A stretch of DNA of 64,000 nucleotides. It comes from Litchfieldella xinjiangensis. GTDB taxonomy: Bacteria; Pseudomonadota; Gammaproteobacteria; Pseudomonadales; Halomonadaceae. Positions 9,968 to 16,570 of this stretch are shown piece by piece. The position numbers and the translations under genes are program-made. Within the stretch, counting starts at the first letter, position 1, and each line of letters starts with the position of its first letter. The notes beneath the pieces are model-generated. The model saw only the letters and a list, made by a program, of their open reading frames with translations, was not told the DNA's origin and did not search any database. The DNA is taken from contig NZ_JPZL01000001.1 of assembly GCF_000759345.1 (NCBI RefSeq), positions 434,001-498,000 of the forward strand. The letters run 5' to 3'.

Positions 9968-11041
9968 ATGCCGCCACCTAGCAGCGATCCGCCGTATAAT
10001 GTATTTGCCCGCAAGGTATGGATCGCCGTAGGCATCGTTGGCTCGGCCATGCTGTTGACGTGGTTCGTGTGGTCAGGGCTCGAGATCATACTGATGAGCA
10101 TGGTCGGGCTATTGCTCGCCCTGTTCCTGTATATCCCTTCTAACTTCATTCACCGCCACAGCTTCCTGAGCTACCGTTGGGCATTGGCCCTTGTGCTGTT
10201 GCTCCTGATCATCCTGACGGCGCTATTCAGCCTCAATTTCTCGTCCAATATCGCCCAGCAATCCCAGCAGTTCACCGAGATCATCCCCGGATCGCTGGAT
10301 GCGCTGGAGAGCCAAATCCGTAACTGGCCGATGGGAGAACAACTACTCAGCCAGATGGAAGAGGGCCAATCGATCCAAGGGGCGCTCGGCAACTTTATCT
10401 TCAGGATGACGTCGGTCTTTTCGACCACGTTAGGCGCGCTGACCAACCTGATCGTGATCCTATTCGTGGGGCTGTACGTCGCCTTCGAACCCTGGACCTA
10501 TCGCCGTGGATTGGTGCAGCTCGTATTCCCCGAGCATCGCGACGCCGCCTCGAACCACCTGGCCGCCATTGGCGACAAGATGAGCTGGTGGCTCCTGGGC
10601 CGGCTCGCCTCGATGCTGGTCATCGGGGTGATCACGGGCATCGGCCTCTGGATCATCGGTATCCCCCTGGCCCTTTCTCTGGGGTTGCTGGCAGGGGCAC
10701 TGGCGTTCATCCCTTACCTGGGCCCGATACTCTCCGCCATTCCCGCCCTGCTGGTTGGCTTCACCGTCGGCTACGCGGAACTCATGTACGTAGCCATTCT
10801 GTTCGTGCTGGTGCAGTTCATCGAAAGCTATCTCGTGACGCCGTATATCCAGAAAAAGGCGGTGCAGATCCCACCCGCCCTGCTGATCGTCGTGCAGTTC
10901 TGGCTCAGCTTGATCGGCGGATTGTTGGGGCTACTCCTTGCGGGGCCAATCACCGTTCTGACGATGGTCATCGTTAGCCGGGTGTATATCCATGGCTGGC
11001 TGGAGAAAAATGATGTGGCGGCAGATAAGTATGCCGAGTGA
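9968..11041 (+). CDS. AI-2E family transporter (PerM-type permease)
   Basis: Inner-membrane protein of 357 aa with about eight hydrophobic segments, typical of the PerM/AI-2E family, whose members export small molecules or act as ion antiporters. Seen: paired N-terminal helices (MLLTWFVWSGLEIILMSMVG and following), a polar periplasmic stretch at about 80-140 (QQSQQFTEIIPGSLDALESQ), and the family core segment GALAFIPYLGPILSAIPALL near 240. It has a clear AAGGAG site before the ATG. It sits between liuD and liuE, flanked on both sides by repeats. No role in leucine catabolism is known for this family, so it may be an insertion into the operon. Confidence 0.85.
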   Translation: MPPPSSDPPYNVFARKVWIAVGIVGSAMLLTWFVWSGLEIILMSMVGLLLALFLYIPSNFIHRHSFLSYRWALALVLLLLIILTALFSLNFSSNIAQQSQQFTEIIPGSLDALESQIRNWPMGEQLLSQMEEGQSIQGALGNFIFRMTSVFSTTLGALTNLIVILFVGLYVAFEPWTYRRGLVQLVFPEHRDAASNHLAAIGDKMSWWLLGRLASMLVIGVITGIGLWIIGIPLALSLGLLAGALAFIPYLGPILSAIPALLVGFTVGYAELMYVAILFVLVQFIESYLVTPYIQKKAVQIPPALLIVVQFWLSLIGGLLGLLLAGPITVLTMVIVSRVYIHGWLEKNDVAADKYAE

Positions 11042-11053
11042 TAGGTAAAACGA

Positions 11054-11100
11054 TGTAGGAGCGCACGGTTCGGCGTCCCGACTAATTGCTGCGCGATTGG
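11054..11100 (+). repeat. REP-like repeat, copy 5 (long form)
   Basis: GTAGGAGCGCACGG followed by TTCGGCGTCCCGACTAATTG and CTGCGCGATTGG. The short central AGATTTCT of other copies is replaced by a longer loop of about 26 bp, while both ends are kept. Confidence 0.8.
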
Positions 11101-11121
11101 CAGGTATCCAAGAAAAGAAGG

Positions 11122-11167
11122 TGTAGGAGCGCACGGTTCGGCGTCCCGACTGTGCTGCGCGATTGGC
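11122..11167 (+). repeat. REP-like repeat, copy 6 (long form)
   Basis: Nearly identical to copy 5 (GTAGGAGCGCACGG, TTCGGCGTCCCGACTGTGCT, GCGCGATTGG) and followed by the same tail CAGGTAGCCA. Copies 5 and 6 are separated by about 21 bp that include AAGAAAAGAAGGT. Confidence 0.8.
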
Positions 11168-11194
11168 AGGTAGCCAAAATTATAGAAAAGAAGG

Positions 11195-11221
11195 TGTAGG
11201 AGCGCAGATTTCTGCGCGATT
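11195..11221 (+). repeat. REP-like repeat, copy 7 (short form)
   Basis: GTAGGAGCGCAGATTTCTGC followed by GCGATTG, then TCAGGATCCA. It is the most compact copy and lies 39 bp upstream of liuE. Confidence 0.8.
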
Positions 11222-11260
11222 GTCAGGATCCACTGGTATCAAATATTTCCAGGAGCCCCC

Positions 11261-12160
11261 ATGGCATTCCCCAAATCCGTTCGCCTGGTCGAGGTCGGCC
11301 CCCGCGACGGGCTACAGAACGAACCCAACCCGATCGACACGGCCACCAAACTGGAACTGATCGACCGCCTGGGCGCCGCTGGCATCAAATACATCGAAGC
11401 GGCCAGCTTCGTCTCGCCCAAGTGGGTGCCGCAAATGGCCGACCACCGCGAGGTAATGACCGGCCTCACGCGCCGCAACGGCGTGACCTACGCCGCCCTC
11501 ACCCCCAACCTCAAGGGGCTGGAAGCGGCATTGGATTGCGGCGTGGAGGAAGTGGCGGTATTCGGCGCGGCGAGCGAAGCCTTCTCGCAAAAGAACATCA
11601 ACTGCTCCCTCGCCGAATCCCTGGAGCGCTTCGCCCCGGTGCTGGAACGCGCCAAAGAAGCCAATGTGCGCGTACGCGGCTACGTCTCCTGCGTGCTCGG
11701 CTGCCCCTACGAAGGCGAGATCGCCCCGGCCAAGGTCGCCGAGGTCTCCAAGGCGCTATTTGAGATGGGCTGCTATGAAGTCTCGCTGGGTGACACCATC
11801 GGTACCGGCACCCCGCTCAAGGCCAAGCGCATGATCGAAGCCGTGAGCCGCGACATCCCCATGAACAAGCTCGCCGCCCATTTCCACGACACCTACGGCC
11901 AGGCAATCGCCAATCTCTACGCCGTGCTGGAAGAAGGCATCGCGGTCATCGACAGCTCCGTCGCCGGCCTCGGCGGCTGCCCCTACGCCAAGGGCGCCTC
12001 CGGCAACGTAGCCAGTGAAGACGTGGTGTATCTGCTGGATGGGTTAGGCATCGAAACGGGAATCGATCTGAACAAACTGGCGGGAACCGGCACCTGGATC
12101 ACCCAAGCGATTGGGCGGCCGAACCGGTCGAAGGTGAGCGTGGGGCTGGCGGCGAAGTGA
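11261..12160 (+). CDS. liuE: Hydroxymethylglutaryl-CoA lyase
   Basis: Cleaves 3-hydroxy-3-methylglutaryl-CoA to acetoacetate and acetyl-CoA, ending the pathway started by liuABCD. 299 aa, the family length. Seen: the metal and substrate site [14 protein letters not shown] at the N-terminus, [12 protein letters not shown] near 172, the metal-binding HFHDTYGQ near 207, and the catalytic-loop cysteine in [20 protein letters not shown] near 240. An AGGAG site precedes the ATG. It is separated from liuD by the AI-2E permease and a cluster of repeats, and followed directly by a strong terminator. Confidence 0.95.
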   Translation: MAFPKSVRLVEVGPRDGLQNEPNPIDTATKLELIDRLGAAGIKYIEAASFVSPKWVPQMADHREVMTGLTRRNGVTYAALTPNLKGLEAALDCGVEEVAVFGAASEAFSQKNINCSLAESLERFAPVLERAKEANVRVRGYVSCVLGCPYEGEIAPAKVAEVSKALFEMGCYEVSLGDTIGTGTPLKAKRMIEAVSRDIPMNKLAAHFHDTYGQAIANLYAVLEEGIAVIDSSVAGLGGCPYAKGASGNVASEDVVYLLDGLGIETGIDLNKLAGTGTWITQAIGRPNRSKVSVGLAAK

Positions 12161-12177
12161 TCAGGTGATAGAAATGC

Positions 12178-12213
12178 AAAGCCCCTGAGGCAGGTGACTG
12201 GCTCAGGGGCTTT
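12178..12213 (+). terminator. Rho-independent terminator after liuE
   Basis: Perfect 12-bp inverted repeat AAAGCCCCTGAG / CTCAGGGGCTTT with a 12-base loop, 17 bp after the liuE stop. It closes the liu cluster. Confidence 0.85.
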
Positions 12214-12353
12214 GTACCGATCGCTTTAATTGACTCATGGTTAATGCGTAGCTTTGCGATGCTGAATGTTGATGCGGCGTGAACAGGCCCATGCAATATC
12301 ACCAATGAGCTTCTCAAACGGCGGCGGCTGGCTTCTGGACAATAAGTATTTGT

Positions 12354-12524
12354 TCAGCCAGTTTCCAGGCCGCGCTGCGCATCGCTACGGTAAGCACGGG
12401 GCAGGCCGAACAGCGCCGTGCCCCCTTCCGCCAGGCTAACGCCGAAATGCTGCACCCAGCTCGCCAGCGACGAGGGATCGGCCGCCACGGCATGCAGCTG
12501 GATCAGCACGCGGGCGCTCTCCAT
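12354..12524 (-). pseudogene. Orphan 3' gene fragment, not recognised
   Basis: An open stretch of 56 codons on the minus strand (starts MESARVLIQL, ends SDAQRGLETG) with GC-rich, host-like codon use. It is abruptly followed upstream by AT-rich sequence and an attC site. The composition switch at about 12525 suggests the right-hand part of a native gene was replaced by integron cassette DNA, leaving a C-terminal stub. The product is not recognised. It could also be a short real gene of the last cassette, but GAGGAG is only two bases from the ATG. The remaining gap 12214-12353 shows nothing recognisable. Confidence 0.35.
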
Positions 12525-12588
12525 CTCCTCGATATGACAACGTTTTTCCTTAAATTCTATAAGTGCGAGTAAATATGCGAATAGCCAT

Positions 12589-12659
12589 GTAACGCCTGCA
12601 GTTGCGGCAGGTACGTAGCGCAGCGGAGTACCTGTCCGACAACCTGCACTGGTTAGTTA
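12589..12659 (-). other. Integron attC recombination site 1
   Basis: Imperfect palindrome of about 70 bp. On the minus strand it starts AACTAACCAGTGCAGG, has a central CCGCTGCGCTACG, and ends CTGCAGGCGTTACAT. The outer ends fit the attC inverse core (RYYYAAC) and core (GTTRRRY) with one mismatch each. The arms pair with a few unpaired extra-helical bases, as in attC sites. The stop codon of the adjacent cassette gene lies inside the inverse core, which is typical of cassettes. Confidence 0.8.
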
Positions 12660-13417
12660 CTGCTGGATATTGAATCATATTCCTGCTGTATTTGGTCTTC
12701 TTCCATTTTTCTGAGGTTGTCAATTTTCAGTTTCAAAAAGCCATCAGGATTTAGCTTGCAGTGATAGTGATGGTGCTCTTTCAAACGGGCGTCCTCTTCT
12801 CGTTCGATCTCTCTATCTGATTTTTTCTTCCGGCCGGTCATTTTTAACCACTGCTGGTAGGCTTTCCAGAAACTATAAGCCAGAGCAATTACCGAAAGCC
12901 ACACGGGACTAAAGAACTCAAGCAGTGCAATAACTAGCGGTACAAAGACAGACCAGACTATCAACAACCGTCTGGCTGTTCGTATTGGCTTCATATTTTC
13001 TCGTGCCTGGGCACTAACTTCGCTCTGGGTTCTGTAATTCAAGTCGGAATAAATTTGTATTAAATACTCCGGATCTTTCAGTGCCTCTGGAAATTCTTCG
13101 TCTTTAAACAGATCCCATCTGTGGCGCGGCTTACCTTTCTCCATAGTAGTGATCAGGTGGCTGATAGGGCGGACGCTTTCAAGATCTACAAGATCTCCTT
13201 GTCTATCAAATGCGCTAGCCATGACAGGCACTGGATACCGAGTGATCCATTCTTTGGTTAGATCTTCCAAGTCTGTGGCTGCCCTCTCAGCCGTAATGTC
13301 CGAAACATATGTCACAGTGAGAGAAGCAAAAGGAATTGAACCGACAGGCGGCGAATACTCCAGAAAGTAGCCGTCAGTCTTTTCCTTGATGTGATTAAAG
13401 TATATTCTTTCTACCAC
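12653..13417 (-). CDS. Integron cassette protein A, unknown function, membrane-anchored
   Basis: Not recognised. The frame is open from 13495, but its first 20 or so codons are attC sequence, so the likely start is the GTG at 13417 (254 aa). Visible: a polar N-terminal half of about 150 residues, two adjacent hydrophobic helices at about 151-184 (LLIVWSVFVPLVIALLEFF and VWLSVIALAYSFW), then a highly charged tail with KKKSDREIEREEDARLK, a His cluster (EHHHYHCKL) and a likely coiled-coil end. Codon use is AT-rich, unlike the neighbours. Many cassette genes are expressed from outside promoters. A role in phage defence or stress is possible but unsupported. Confidence 0.65.
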   Translation of the reverse strand: MVERIYFNHIKEKTDGYFLEYSPPVGSIPFASLTVTYVSDITAERAATDLEDLTKEWITRYPVPVMASAFDRQGDLVDLESVRPISHLITTMEKGKPRHRWDLFKDEEFPEALKDPEYLIQIYSDLNYRTQSEVSAQARENMKPIRTARRLLIVWSVFVPLVIALLEFFSPVWLSVIALAYSFWKAYQQWLKMTGRKKKSDREIEREEDARLKEHHHYHCKLNPDGFLKLKIDNLRKMEEDQIQQEYDSISSSN

Positions 13418-13438
13418 TATCTCTGACCCTATCTGGCA

Positions 13439-13507
13439 ACTAACGCCAAGGTAAGCCGCCGGGACGGAGCGCAGCGTAGTACCGGTCGGCTTCACCTACT
13501 GGTTAAG
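13439..13507 (-). other. Integron attC recombination site 2
   Basis: On the minus strand it runs from ACTTAACCAGTAGGTGAAGC, matching the inverse core RYYYAAC exactly, through TACGCTGCGCTCCG, to CCTTGGCGTTAGTT (core GTTRRRY with one mismatch). The arms TAACCAGTAGGTGAAGCCG and CGGCTTACCTTGGCGTTA pair with bulges. The central loop is almost the same as that of attC 1, so both come from one integron family. Confidence 0.85.
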
Positions 13508-14335
13508 TGAATCATGCCCCAGCTTACGAAGCAGCACATGAATCGTTGACAAATAGTAGTAAAACATCCAACTCAGCCATAATGCCGCGTCATAGCCCGT
13601 TTTCTGTTGATCGTTGTGATGACGAATCCCAAAATTATTGGCCAGGTTAAAAAGATCCTTTTCATCTTGTTTTGTGAGGACAGATTTAACCTGCGGCCTT
13701 AAATACTCCAACACATCGGCCAAATCCCGAACGGCCTGACGCCTATCATCAATGGTCGAGCCATGCCTGCGATATCTCAATACAGCGGAGCTTACCCTCG
13801 ACATTATATTGTCGTCATTGGAGGGAACATCTGCTTCGAAAATTGGCTCAAAGCCTTTTTCAGGCTTGTGCAATATTTCACCTTGTGGCGAAAGCTCAAA
13901 CGACCCTTTATACAAGGCCAATAACTCATTCATGCTTTGGGCAAATTCAGCCTGACCTTCAGATTTATTGAACGTTTCCCAGTGCATGCCGCAACCCGCA
14001 AAATCGTGGTAGGTGCCGTCTATTGGCTTGGAAACATTTTGATAGAGATACTCGATAAGATCGAAAACATCATCCTCGCCTAGATCTGGCAGATTACTTG
14101 CAATAGGCCAGATACCGTTCTTCCTCACTTTTAAAAGGATATCCAACTCTACATCTGGAACCTTCCCCGGGACTGGCCCCATATCAACACAGGCCGTACC
14201 TAGATACTCGTCAAAATAGCCGCCCTCTCGGAAATTCTGGAATGCTCTGAAGAAGAGACCCAGAAACTCTGGAAACTCAAAACCCTCAGTGTTTTTGTTC
14301 TTCCCGGTTCTGACCGAATAAAAAGTGTGTGCCAT
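13496..14335 (-). CDS. Integron cassette protein B, unknown function
   Basis: Not firmly recognised. 279 aa, no signal peptide. The N-terminal region is polar with aromatic clusters (FLGLFFRAFQNFREGGYFDE). The middle carries LGEDDVFDLIEYLYQNVSKP and a possible Cys/His site (FAGCGMHWE). The last 90 residues are helical and end NNFGIRHHNDQQ...ALWLSWMFYYYLSTIHVLL. I have a vague recollection of similar helical ends in mobile, defence-like proteins, which I could not confirm. The start has AAGG directly before the ATG and AGGTAC further up. The stop lies inside attC 2. Codon use is AT-rich and foreign to the surroundings. Confidence 0.65.
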   Translation of the reverse strand: MAHTFYSVRTGKNKNTEGFEFPEFLGLFFRAFQNFREGGYFDEYLGTACVDMGPVPGKVPDVELDILLKVRKNGIWPIASNLPDLGEDDVFDLIEYLYQNVSKPIDGTYHDFAGCGMHWETFNKSEGQAEFAQSMNELLALYKGSFELSPQGEILHKPEKGFEPIFEADVPSNDDNIMSRVSSAVLRYRRHGSTIDDRRQAVRDLADVLEYLRPQVKSVLTKQDEKDLFNLANNFGIRHHNDQQKTGYDAALWLSWMFYYYLSTIHVLLRKLGHDSLNQ

Positions 14336-14345
14336 CCTTGTACCT

Positions 14346-14586
14346 ACTTAACAGTGATTGGACTGCACGTCCTGATATTCAATGAGCATCCTGCGCGTTC
14401 AACAATATTATCTGACGCGCTTCATTTCTTCCAACTCGTTGATTTTTCAAACGCCTAAGTATAGCTCGGCCACTTATGCAGAATTCGCGTACGTGCGTGC
14501 TTTGCCGGCTCCAATATCCTGTTTGCGGCTTACCTAATATGCTGGTATGTAGCCGAGTACCTTTTGCACAATAGCCCTAGTTACAA
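14346..14586. other. AT-rich intergenic stretch upstream of the cassettes
   Basis: About 240 bp without a convincing ORF. It should hold the promoter for cassette B or the lost attI/attC that once bounded it. Two weakly complementary arms (GTATAGCTCGGCCAC near 14463 and, on the other side, GTAGCCGAGTAC near 14555) with GGCGTTTG-like ends on the minus strand hint at a degenerate third attC, which is not certain. Confidence 0.3.
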
Positions 14587-15201
14587 TTAACCGATCCCAA
14601 AACTAACCCAAACTCTCACAGCCTCTCCTGTATAAACCAGCCACCCAACCACCCCACAATTCACCGCCACCCCACACCAAAATATGGCCTGAAATGGCTG
14701 CTTCTTGGTTTTGTGCCGAAACAGCCGCTGCGCCACCAGCGCGCCGGGCCATCCACCGATCAATCCTGCGAAGAGCAGCGTGGCTTCCGGTGTGCGCCTA
14801 CTGCCCTTCCCTGCTGCGGCTTTGTCGATGCCGTACATGGCGAAGGTGATCACGCTCAACAGCGCGTATGCCGCCAGGAGCTGCATTGGCACGTGGCCGG
14901 CAGCGCTCAGGGCTGCCAGGAGCGCGAAGAACGCAGCGGCTACACTGCATGCCGTCATCAACCCTCTGGAGCGCGGGGATATATGACGTGCCGCTTTTAC
15001 GTAGCCCGCGTTCTGGGCTCTCGGTCTGTTCTGGCTGTCTTTTGCCAGGTGGTAGGTAATCGGCTCGTTGATTCTTGGGCGGCGCCCATCGCGGGGAAAG
15101 GCGCTGATGTGGACGAACACGCGAGGGCCACCAGCGACTGGCGTGATGAATCCGAAACCCTTGGCGTCGTTCCACTCGGTGAGTTTGCCTTCATGGCGCA
15201 T
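14587..15201 (-). CDS. Cold-shock domain plus DUF1294 membrane protein
   Basis: 204 aa fusion. Residues 1-70 form a cold-shock, RNA-binding domain (EGKLTEWNDAKGFGFITPVA with the RNP1-like KGFGFI, then VFVHISAF for RNP2). Residues 78-204 form the DUF1294 membrane part with about four hydrophobic helices and the family motifs MYGIDKAAA and GLIGGWPGALVAQRLFRHKT. This fusion is common in Halomonas and Pseudomonas; its role is unknown, perhaps coupling RNA binding to the membrane. Start at the ATG after AAGAGAT. GC-rich codon use, so it belongs to the host side of the cassette boundary. Confidence 0.88.
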   Translation of the reverse strand: MRHEGKLTEWNDAKGFGFITPVAGGPRVFVHISAFPRDGRRPRINEPITYHLAKDSQNRPRAQNAGYVKAARHISPRSRGLMTACSVAAAFFALLAALSAAGHVPMQLLAAYALLSVITFAMYGIDKAAAGKGSRRTPEATLLFAGLIGGWPGALVAQRLFRHKTKKQPFQAIFWCGVAVNCGVVGWLVYTGEAVRVWVSFGIG

Positions 15202-15413
15202 GGGTTATCTCTTCTGCATCAATCCATTGTCAAAGAATACCATGCACGGTCGAAACTATTTGAATTCAGTAAGTTACTGGAAAATGTAAATAGGACTGAT
15301 TTCGTCTGGCGGGGAGTTGGGGAGTCGGGGCACGCTACCGCCCCTGCTGGCAGAATGGACGATGAGTTGCATCCTCCCTTGTGCGGCAGTCCCTGCGTAC
15401 CCTGTGATGTCCT

Positions 15414-15436
15414 AAGCCGTCTTAGGCGGCTTTTTC
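15414..15436 (+). terminator. Orphan rho-independent terminator on the plus strand
   Basis: AAGCCG, a 7-base loop, CGGCTT, then a run of T. No plus-strand gene ends before it: 15202-15413 has no supported ORF. It could end a small RNA or be the remnant of a lost gene. Confidence 0.6.
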
Positions 15437-15494
15437 CATACCGTAACCGGGCGTAACGTTGAGAGCAACGTCAACCAAAGCATGATGCGAACAC

Positions 15495-15526
15495 AAAAAA
15501 AACCGAGGGGTTATCCCGCCCTCGGT
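15495..15526 (-). terminator. Rho-independent terminator (minus strand) after the katG relic
   Basis: Minus-strand stem ACCGAGG / CCTCGGT with an 11-base loop followed by eight T. It lies about 45 bp downstream of the dead katG 3' end and was presumably its terminator. Confidence 0.8.
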
Positions 15527-15571
15527 GTTTATTTCTGCCGATAGCCCGCGTTACTACCGCGGCCCTGTCGT

Positions 15572-15754
15572 TCAGCGGTGCAGGTCGAAGCGGTCGTTCA
15601 CCATGACCTTGACCCAGCCTTTCGCGAAGCGGTCGATCATTCACTCTTCGCCACCGTCTGTGGCTTACTCCTTGGCGATGGCGCGTAGCAGAAAGTTGGA
15701 GCCGTAGCTGGGGTCGATGCGGGGCGAGATCTACTTCTGATCCTTCTCGACGCC
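15572..15754 (-). pseudogene. katG: 3' remnant of catalase-peroxidase katG
   Basis: Read on the minus strand, one frame gives ISPRIDPSYGSNFLLRAIAK, a stop, then ATDGGEE, a stop, then MIDRFAKGWVKVMVNDRFDL. This aligns with the conserved C-terminus of KatG (pattern DLVFGSN..LRA.AE, ..F...W.KVM..DRFDL). At least two internal stops, plus a third just upstream, make it non-functional. The rest of the gene (about 2 kb) is absent: a different gene follows within 25 bp. The gene family is read from the motif pattern. Confidence 0.7.
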
Positions 15755-15775
15755 TTGGCCACTGAGCCGCGTGCC

Positions 15776-16465
15776 TCAAAACCTTGGGTTGATACTCAAA
15801 GACAGCATGGCCGATAGCTGACACAACGGCCTTCCCGAACGCTGCTGCAACTCATTGAACGCGCCCTGTACGACTTGCAGGTCACGCTGACTGGTAGGGG
15901 TTTGGTCAACGATGCCTGCAGCAATCAGGCGAGCGACCACATCGCTGGTCAACAAGAACGTATCCTTTCCGGCCAAGCGTAAAAATGCCGCAGCCGAGCG
16001 CCCGCCCAGGCGAGCGCCGCGCTTGGCCAGTAAACGCCACAGGCCGACAATGTCACCGCTCGGCCAGCTGGCAATGAACTCGCCGAAACTACTGCCCTGC
16101 TCCTGGTGAATATCCAGAATGAACTGGGCGTTCTTGGGGATGGTCTGCAATTTGGTGCGGTGGCGGATGATTCGGTCGTTCTTCATATAACCGTCGATCT
16201 GTTCAGGGCTGAGCAGTACCAGTGTCTCGGGCACAAAGCCCCAGAACGCTTCTTCAAAGGCAGGCCACTTGGCATCGACTACCGAATGCTGCATCCCAGC
16301 CCGGAATACCCGCTGGCTCATGGCGGAAAGGTAACGATCATCCCCCTTCTGCTTCAGCTCTTCAGGGGTAAGCGCCTTGGGCAGGAAGGCTTCCAGGGCT
16401 TCGTCGGACTCAAACCGCCGTCGTACGATGTCGTAAAGCCAGCGGTAGTCAATTGACATGAACAT
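15776..16465 (-). CDS. DNA-3-methyladenine glycosylase I family protein
   Basis: 229 aa, HhH-GPD-related glycosylase of the Tag family, which removes 3-methyladenine from alkylated DNA. Seen: VFRAGMQHSVVDAKWPAFEEAF, corresponding to the Tag FRAG..W..IL.K...F..AF region; IRHRTKLQTIPKNAQFI, corresponding to the Tag D.gIIR...KI.a...NA segment; and a C-terminal half with GGRSAAAFLRLAGKDTFLLT. AGGTGAG precedes the ATG. It is more divergent than E. coli Tag and lacks its clear zinc-binding Cys/His ends, so it may be one of the variant stand-alone glycosylases. It lies just behind the katG relic. Confidence 0.75.
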   Translation of the reverse strand: MFMSIDYRWLYDIVRRRFESDEALEAFLPKALTPEELKQKGDDRYLSAMSQRVFRAGMQHSVVDAKWPAFEEAFWGFVPETLVLLSPEQIDGYMKNDRIIRHRTKLQTIPKNAQFILDIHQEQGSSFGEFIASWPSGDIVGLWRLLAKRGARLGGRSAAAFLRLAGKDTFLLTSDVVARLIAAGIVDQTPTSQRDLQVVQGAFNELQQRSGRPLCQLSAMLSLSINPRF

Positions 16466-16570
16466 TGCTCACCTAAATTACCTGGCACGGGTTCAAGATC
16501 CCCAAGGCGACGAACAAGGTCCCAAGACCTCGATCCGGCCCGCTACCGCCCCTAGCCGTCAATATCGTTC

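Larger units (their letters stand above)
12589..14345 (-). mobile_element. CALIN: two integron gene cassettes without an integrase
   Basis: Two minus-strand ORFs (12653-13417 and 13496-14335), each ended by a related attC site, are arranged head to tail as in an integron array. Both are clearly richer in A+T than all surrounding genes. An integrase would be expected divergent from the array to the right, but a host-type CSD/DUF1294 gene lies there instead. This is therefore a cluster of attC sites lacking an integron integrase. The left end abuts an orphan gene fragment. Boundaries are approximate. Confidence 0.75.

Noticed and set aside
12099-12317. 72-codon minus-strand frame across the liuE end and terminator
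   Set aside because: It includes the terminator stem and overlaps liuE; no motif.
14713-15456. 247-codon plus-strand frame antisense to the cold-shock/DUF1294 gene
   Set aside because: Shadow frame; the minus-strand product has clear cold-shock and DUF1294 motifs.
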